Shown here one piece after another: positions 60,506-64,000 of a DNA stretch of 64,000 bases (positions are counted from its first letter, which is position 1; the number at the start of each line of letters is the position of its first letter). The stretch spans positions 992,001 through 1,056,000 of the forward strand of contig NZ_CP107935.1 of NCBI RefSeq assembly GCF_036038375.1, read 5' to 3'. The translations under genes and the position numbers were made by a program. The stretch is from Streptomyces sp. NBC_00414 (lineage in GTDB: Bacteria; Actinomycetota; Actinomycetes; Streptomycetales; Streptomycetaceae). The notes beneath the pieces are model-generated. The model had not been told where the DNA came from. It was given only the letters and a program-made list of their open reading frames with translations, and did no database searches.

Positions 60506-61636
60506 ATGTTCACCAGGCGGCCCCATCCGAAGGACCGCCCGACCGTGCGCCGAAGTCCGACCAAGATCTCGCGTCCCGCCAAGACCTCCCGACCGGACCG
60601 GACCCGGACACCCGTGCCCTGGCTCGTTCTCGGGCTGGCCCTGCTGCTGCTCGTGTCGCTGGTGTGCGGCGTCGGGCTCGGGGCCGCCGGGATCGGCTGG
60701 GCGGACGTCTTCCGGTTCCTGTGGGCCGGGGTCACCGGCGGTGGCATCGGCACCCGCGACGTGGCCTCGTACACCATCGTGTGGGAGATCCGGCTGCCGC
60801 GTGTGGTGCTCGGCGCGGTCGTCGGGGCGGGGCTCGCCGCCGTCGGTGTGGCGGTGCAGGCGATGGTCCGCAACGCGCTCGCCGATCCCTTCGTGCTGGG
60901 CATCTCCTCGGGTGCCGCGGTGGGTGCCAACGCCGTGATCCTGCTGGGGGCGTTCGCGGGTCTCGGCGTGTGGGCGCTGTCGGTGTCGGCGTTCGCCTCG
61001 GCCCTCGCCGCGATGGCCCTCGTGTACGCGGCGGCCCGGTCGGCGCACGGACTCACTCCGCTGCGGCTGATCCTGACCGGCACGGCACTGGCGTACGGCT
61101 TCGAGGCGATCACCACGGTGATGGTGTTCGGCGCGGCCCGGGGCGAGGCCGCCCGCTCGGCGATGATGTGGCTGCTGGGGAGTCTGGGCGGGGCGACCTG
61201 GGCCCAGGTGCCACTGGCCGCCATGACCGTGGCGGCCGGGTGGGCGTGGCTGCGGTGGCGGGCCGAGTCGATCGACGCGCTCGCCATGGGTGACGAGACC
61301 TCCGCCGCGCTCGGAGTTCAACCGGGGCGGCTGCGCCGGGAGTTGTTCCTCGTCACCGCCGCCGTCACCGGGACGGTGGTGGCCGTCAGCGGGGCCATCG
61401 GGTTCGTCGGACTGATGGTGCCGCATGTCGTACGGATGATGGTGGGCGCCGATCACCGCCGGGTGCTGGCCGTGGCACCGCTCGCCGGAGCCGTTCTGCT
61501 GGTGTGGGCCGATCTGCTGTCCCGGCTGCTGCTCGCCCCCGCCGAACTGCCCGTCGGGGTGATCACCGCGGTCGTCGGGGTGCCCGCCTTCCTGCTGCTG
61601 ATGCGCCGCGGCGGTTACGCGTTCGGGGGCCGCTGA
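60506..61636 (+). CDS. FecCD-type ABC transporter permease, probable corrinoid (BtuC-like)
   Basis: 376 residues if started at ATG 60506; the first 35 residues are very basic and a later start is possible. Nine to ten membrane helices in the FecCD/BtuC arrangement: VPWLVLGLALLLLVSLVCGVGLG, the conserved RLPRVVLGAVVGAGLAAVGVAVQAMVRNALADPFVLGISSGAAVGA, and near the end AVSGAIGFVGLMVPHVVRMMVGADHRRVLAVAPLAGA (ATPase-contact region). The cobalamin riboswitch in front argues for vitamin B12 or another corrinoid rather than a ferric siderophore. Confidence 0.92.
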   Translation: MFTRRPHPKDRPTVRRSPTKISRPAKTSRPDRTRTPVPWLVLGLALLLLVSLVCGVGLGAAGIGWADVFRFLWAGVTGGGIGTRDVASYTIVWEIRLPRVVLGAVVGAGLAAVGVAVQAMVRNALADPFVLGISSGAAVGANAVILLGAFAGLGVWALSVSAFASALAAMALVYAAARSAHGLTPLRLILTGTALAYGFEAITTVMVFGAARGEAARSAMMWLLGSLGGATWAQVPLAAMTVAAGWAWLRWRAESIDALAMGDETSAALGVQPGRLRRELFLVTAAVTGTVVAVSGAIGFVGLMVPHVVRMMVGADHRRVLAVAPLAGAVLLVWADLLSRLLLAPAELPVGVITAVVGVPAFLLLMRRGGYAFGGR

Positions 61637-61690
61637 TGGCAACCGCCCTCTCCATTCCGCCGGGCACCGGGTCCGGCACCAGGAGGATTC

Positions 61691-62458
61691 ATGCGGCTTG
61701 ATCTGGAGGGTGTCACGGTCGAGATGGCCGGGACCCGGCTGGTCGACGACATCCAACTCGCCGTGGCGAGCGGGGCCTTCGTCGGGCTCGTCGGTCCGAA
61801 CGGCAGCGGCAAGTCGACGCTGCTGCGCTGTGTGTACCGGGCGCTGCGCCCGGCCGGCGGTGTGGTGCGGCTCGACGGGGACGACGTACACGCCATGGAC
61901 CCCAGGGCCACCGCGCGGGTGCTGGCCGCGCTGCCGCAGGAGTCGACGGCGGAGTTCGACTTCACGGTCACCGAGGTGATCGCCATGGGGCGGCTGCCCC
62001 ACCGTGGCCGGACGGCCGCGGCGGACCGGGAGATCTGCGCCGACGCCATGGCGCGGACCGGGGTGGCCCACCTGGCCGACCGGGGCTTCCTCGCCCTGTC
62101 CGGCGGCGAGAGGCAGCGCGTGCTCATCGCCCGCGCCCTCGCCCAGCAGCCGCGAGTCCTCGTACTCGACGAACCCACCAACCACCTCGACATCGCGCAC
62201 CAGTTGGACGTCCTGTCCCTGGTCCGGGGCAGCGGCCCGACCGTGCTGGCGGCCCTGCACGACCTCAACCTGGCCGCCTCCCACTGCGATCTGCTGTACG
62301 TGATCTCGCGGGGCCGGGTCATCGCCTCCGGGCCGCCCCACGACGTACTGCGGCCGGAGCTGCTCGCCGAGGTGTTCGGCGTCCGCGCGCACCCCGTACG
62401 GCATCCGGAGACCGGCGCCGTCCAGCTTCTCTTCGACCTCCTCCCGCCCACCGCGTGA
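61691..62458 (+). CDS. ABC transporter ATP-binding protein (BtuD/FecE-like)
   Basis: 255 residues, ATG 61691 after AGGAGG. Walker A VGPNGSGKST (about 36-45), Q-loop LPQEST, signature LSGGERQRVLIARALAQ, Walker B VLVLDEPTNHLD and the H-loop AALHDLNLAASHCD. The heme/cobalamin/siderophore importer ATPase type (FecE/BtuD). It drives the permease encoded 54 bp upstream. Confidence 0.96.
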   Translation: MRLDLEGVTVEMAGTRLVDDIQLAVASGAFVGLVGPNGSGKSTLLRCVYRALRPAGGVVRLDGDDVHAMDPRATARVLAALPQESTAEFDFTVTEVIAMGRLPHRGRTAAADREICADAMARTGVAHLADRGFLALSGGERQRVLIARALAQQPRVLVLDEPTNHLDIAHQLDVLSLVRGSGPTVLAALHDLNLAASHCDLLYVISRGRVIASGPPHDVLRPELLAEVFGVRAHPVRHPETGAVQLLFDLLPPTA

Positions 62459-62509
62459 GACCCACCCCGGTAGGACCCACCCCTGAAGGCCTCTCCCGTA
62501 AGGACGTTC

Positions 62510-63526
62510 ATGCGCAAGCTGCTCTCCGCCGCCCTCTGCCTCGCCGCGACCGCCGCCCTCTCGGGCTGCGGCGCCACGGTCGAGAAGTCCGAGTCCGGGT
62601 CCCAAGGCACCAAGTCCTCCTCGGTCACGCTCACCAACTGCGGCCGGAAGGTCACGTACGAAAAGGTCCCCCGGCGGGTGGTCACCAACGACGTCGGTAT
62701 CACCGAGCTGATGTTCGCGCTCGGTCTGGAGGACCGCATGGCCGGGTTCGCCATGCCCGACGACAAGGGCGATCTGACCTCCGTGCCGTGGAAGGACGGC
62801 TACGACGAGGTCAAGTGGATCTCGAAGGACCAGCTCACCAAGGAGAACGTCCTCGACGCACGCGCCGACCTCGTCTTCGCGGGCTGGAACTACGGCTTCC
62901 GCGAGGACGGCGGATTCACCCCCGACGCCCTGCGCAAGCTCGGTGTCCCCTCGTACGTCCTCACCGAGTCCTGCCGCAACGGCCGTACGGAGTCCTCGCG
63001 AGGCATCATGCCGCCGCTGGAGGCGCTCTACACCGACCTCACCAACCTCGGGAAGCTCTTCGGGGTGGAGAAGAGGGCGGCCACGCTGATCGCCGGTTTC
63101 CGCGAGCAGATCGCCGAGGTCGAGGACAAGGCCCCGAAGGAGAAGCCCGAGGTCTTCCTCTACGACAGCGGCCAGGACCAGCCCTTCACCTCCGGCCGTT
63201 ACGCCGCCCCCGAGGAGATCATCGACAGGGCCGGCGGGGTCAATGTCACGCACGACATCGAGGACTCCTGGACCACCGTCGGCTGGGAGACCGTCGTCGA
63301 GCGTGACCCGGACGTCATCGTGATCTGCGACTACGGTGACGTGAGCGCCGAGCGGAAGAGGAAGTTCCTGCTCTCCTACGCTCCCCTGCGCAACGTCTCC
63401 GCCGTCAGGCACAAGCGGATCTTCGTCCTCGACTACGTCGACCTGGTCGAGAGCCCCCGCAACCCGTCGGCGATCGCCCGCCTGGGTACCTACCTGCGGA
63501 CGGTGGCTCAGGACCAGGACTCATAG
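62510..63526 (+). CDS. substrate-binding lipoprotein of the corrinoid-type ABC transporter (BtuF-like)
   Basis: 338 residues, ATG 62510; a weak GTAAGG lies upstream. Lipoprotein signal MRKLLSAALCLAATAALSGC with lipobox LSGC (Cys 20). Class III binding protein with two lobes joined by a rigid helix: VPRRVVTNDVGITELMFALGLEDRMAGF, ADLVFAGWNYG, then VFLYDSGQDQPFTSGRYAAPEEIIDRAGGVNV and ERDPDVIVICDYGD. It is the last of a permease-ATPase-binding protein operon under a cobalamin riboswitch, supporting B12 or corrinoid as ligand. Confidence 0.92.
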   Translation: MRKLLSAALCLAATAALSGCGATVEKSESGSQGTKSSSVTLTNCGRKVTYEKVPRRVVTNDVGITELMFALGLEDRMAGFAMPDDKGDLTSVPWKDGYDEVKWISKDQLTKENVLDARADLVFAGWNYGFREDGGFTPDALRKLGVPSYVLTESCRNGRTESSRGIMPPLEALYTDLTNLGKLFGVEKRAATLIAGFREQIAEVEDKAPKEKPEVFLYDSGQDQPFTSGRYAAPEEIIDRAGGVNVTHDIEDSWTTVGWETVVERDPDVIVICDYGDVSAERKRKFLLSYAPLRNVSAVRHKRIFVLDYVDLVESPRNPSAIARLGTYLRTVAQDQDS

Positions 63527-63538
63527 TGGACGCTCGGC

Positions 63539-64000
63539 TCAGGTCCCGGTGGCCTGGGCCGCCGCCCGTCCCGCCGCGCGGCCCGAGAAGAGGCAGCCGC
63601 CGAGGAACGTGCCCTCCAGGGAGCGGTATCCGTGGACGCCGCCGCCTCCGAACCCGGAGACCTCACCGGCCGCGTACAGGCCGGGCACCGGCGTACCGGT
63701 CGCGTTCAGGACCCGGCCGGAGAGGTCGGTCTGGAGGCCGCCGAGGGTCTTGCGGGTCAGGATGTTGAGGCGAACGGCGATGAGCGGCCCGGCACTCGAG
63801 TCCATGATCTTGTGGGCGGCGGCCGTGCGGCTGATGCTGTCCCCGGGGTAGGCGAGGGCGTTGCGGATGCCCATGACCTGGAGGTCCTTGGTGTACGGGT
63901 TGTCCATCTCCCGGTCACGGGCGTCGATCTGGCGTTGCAGGTCGGCCAGGTCGATCAGGCCGTCGCCGGTCAGCTTGTTCATGCCGCGGACGAGTTCCGA
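63539..64000 (-). CDS. FAD-binding dehydrogenase (FAD_binding_2 family), 5' end outside window
   Basis: Reverse-strand frame entering from the right edge and ending at 63539; about 153 C-terminal residues are visible. They include DNPYTKDLQVMGIRNALAYPGDSI, then PLIAVRLNILTRKTLGGLQTDLSGRVLNATGTPVPGLYAAGEVSGFGGGGVHGYRSLEGTFLGGCLFSGRAAGRAAA. The GLYAAGEVSGF...LGGCLFSGRAAG segment is the FAD-contacting end of fumarate reductase/ketosteroid dehydrogenase-like flavoproteins annotated as FAD-binding dehydrogenases. It is convergent with the binding protein gene, only 12 bp apart. Confidence 0.9.
   Translation of the reverse strand, partial: SELVRGMNKLTGDGLIDLADLQRQIDARDREMDNPYTKDLQVMGIRNALAYPGDSISRTAAAHKIMDSSAGPLIAVRLNILTRKTLGGLQTDLSGRVLNATGTPVPGLYAAGEVSGFGGGGVHGYRSLEGTFLGGCLFSGRAAGRAAAQATGT

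Noticed and set aside
59170..61287. 705-codon minus-strand frame over the FAH and FecCD genes
   Set aside because: Ala/Ser/Pro/Arg-rich shadow without domains, crossing two well-supported genes and a riboswitch.
1..64000. CRISPR arrays, rRNA or tRNA genes, prophage structural genes, integrase
   Set aside because: None seen. The tandem repeats lack spacer-repeat structure, and no integrase or phage module was recognised.

Overview
The window is high-GC actinobacterial DNA, almost certainly a Streptomyces chromosome. Genes show strong third-position GC bias, frequent GTG starts with AGGAGG-type ribosome sites, many secreted carbohydrate-active and regulatory proteins, and TTA codons only in one foreign-looking gene. 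No rRNA, tRNA or CRISPR array was found.

Left flank (1-14.6 kb): a minus-strand set (LacI regulator, FAD-dependent oxidoreductase, hydantoinase/oxoprolinase running off the left edge) has tandem repeats in both gaps between genes. Divergent from it are a secreted GH76 mannanase-like enzyme, a frameshifted LysE remnant and a GH43 glycosidase gene with a damaged 3' end. Then come an HxlR regulator divergent from an Asp-nucleophile alpha/beta hydrolase, a HelR-type RNA polymerase helicase preceded by a rifamycin-associated-element-like palindrome, a VOC protein, a maleylpyruvate isomerase-like protein and an SDR oxidoreductase.

Accessory island (14.6-41.3 kb): 26.7 kb flanked by a perfect 32-bp direct repeat. 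At the right border the repeat is preceded by a second, tiny copy of the SDR gene's 3' end. The island holds an intact IS5-type element, a trypco2-domain protein, a small membrane protein, a divergent pair of giant secreted proteins (a DNRLRE/FG-GAP protein and an RHS-repeat polymorphic toxin), an IS whose terminal repeat supplies the toxin gene's stop codon, a low-GC NAD(P)-binding oxidoreductase, a MMPL transporter with a two-component system, and an IS graveyard (IS5 and IS110 remnants). The leader of the MMPL gene is duplicated 2.3 kb upstream.

Right flank (41.3-64 kb): a cobalamin riboswitch controls metE. An AraC regulator, two small secreted proteins and a MerR regulator follow. Next is a PLP-enzyme/sugar ABC transporter operon divergent from a FadR/GntR regulator. 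A LysR regulator is divergent from a six-gene aromatic-type catabolic operon (FAH hydrolase, cyclase, FAD monooxygenase, amidohydrolase, extradiol-type dioxygenase, second FAH hydrolase), and a 39-bp nested dyad lies between them. A second cobalamin riboswitch precedes a FecCD-type permease/ATPase/binding-protein operon, probably for corrinoid uptake. Part of an FAD-binding dehydrogenase ends the window. Together metE and the transporter form a vitamin B12 response: B12 should switch off both the B12-independent methionine synthase and the importer.
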